Assembly: GCA_902493835.1 (NCBI GenBank)
Contig: CABURG010000105.1
Coordinates: forward strand, 1 to 6,037
Reading direction: 5' to 3'
Source of the DNA: an uncultured Collinsella sp.
Lineage (GTDB): Bacteria > Actinomycetota > Coriobacteriia > Coriobacteriales > Coriobacteriaceae
DNA length: 6,037 bases
Below the pieces are notes generated by a model. The model worked only from the letters and a program-made list of their open reading frames with translations. It was not told the origin of the DNA and did not search any database. Position 1 is the first letter of the stretch, and every line of letters begins with the position of its first letter. A program made the position numbers and the translations under genes. This document shows positions 5,855 to 6,037 of this stretch, in pieces.

Positions 5855-6037
5855 ATGACTACTCAGGAACAGGTTAAGGACGTCGTCTCCCAGGTTTTGG
5901 CTGACAAGGCTGACAAGGGCGGCATCAAGCGCGTCGTGTGGATTGGCGCCGGCGGGTCCAACGGCGGCAACTATCCTGCCCAGTACTTTATGGAGCACGA
6001 GGCCACGCAGGTCGTGAGCTCCAGCTACACCAGCAAC
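5855..6037 (+). CDS. SIS-domain sugar-phosphate isomerase/deglycase, N-terminal part only
   Basis: Only the first 61 residues are present; the frame is open to the window end. A helical lead (MTTQEQVKDVVSQVLADKA) is followed by IKRVVWIGAGGSNGGNYPAQY (24-44), the first strand, glycine-serine turn and helix of a SIS domain. The turn (AGGS, 32-35) is where these proteins bind the sugar phosphate. The segment YPAQYFMEHEA resembles proteins of the FrlB/GfrF/AgaS kind, which remove the amine from fructosamine 6-phosphates or isomerise amino-sugar phosphates. Divergent pairing with a GntR/UTRA regulator fits a sugar or Amadori-product utilisation operon, often with PTS genes following. The start at 5855 is supported by an upstream GAAAGG. 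Substrate assignment is inference from a short fragment; the SIS assignment itself is fairly firm. Confidence 0.8.
   Translation, partial: MTTQEQVKDVVSQVLADKADKGGIKRVVWIGAGGSNGGNYPAQYFMEHEATQVVSSSYTSN

Overview
The window looks like a piece of chromosome from a high-GC Gram-positive gut anaerobe of the Coriobacteriia, most likely Collinsella or a close relative. This is inferred from the GC-rich, C/G-ending codon use, the protein styles and the gene types; no marker gene proves it. No tRNA, rRNA, CRISPR array, insertion sequence or phage gene was found. The genes are ordinary families, and I see no clear sign of a new multi-gene system.

Left part (1-4298): the 3' two thirds of mfd (transcription-repair coupling factor), then a membrane PAP2-family phosphatase and a PLP-dependent low-specificity threonine aldolase. 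All three lie on the + strand with gaps of 56 and 45 bases. No convincing terminator separates them, so they may be read together. A strong intrinsic terminator hairpin (4255-4298) closes this block.

Middle (4315-4926): a GNAT acetyltransferase of the phosphinothricin/methionine-sulfoximine acetyltransferase type starts immediately after the terminator. Its own promoter may lie across the end of the aldolase gene. It converges on the next gene with a gap of 21 bases.

Right part (4927-6037): a GntR/HutC-type repressor on the - strand is divergent from the start of a SIS-domain sugar-phosphate isomerase/deglycase gene that runs off the window. The 205-base AT-rich region between them carries seven TGTAT half-sites. 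They include a near-identical 24-base element duplicated at the two ends of the region and a perfect TGTAT-TCA-ATACA inverted repeat. This is the most information-rich non-coding part of the window. It suggests that the GntR protein controls both itself and a sugar or sugar-amine utilisation operon beginning with the SIS gene.
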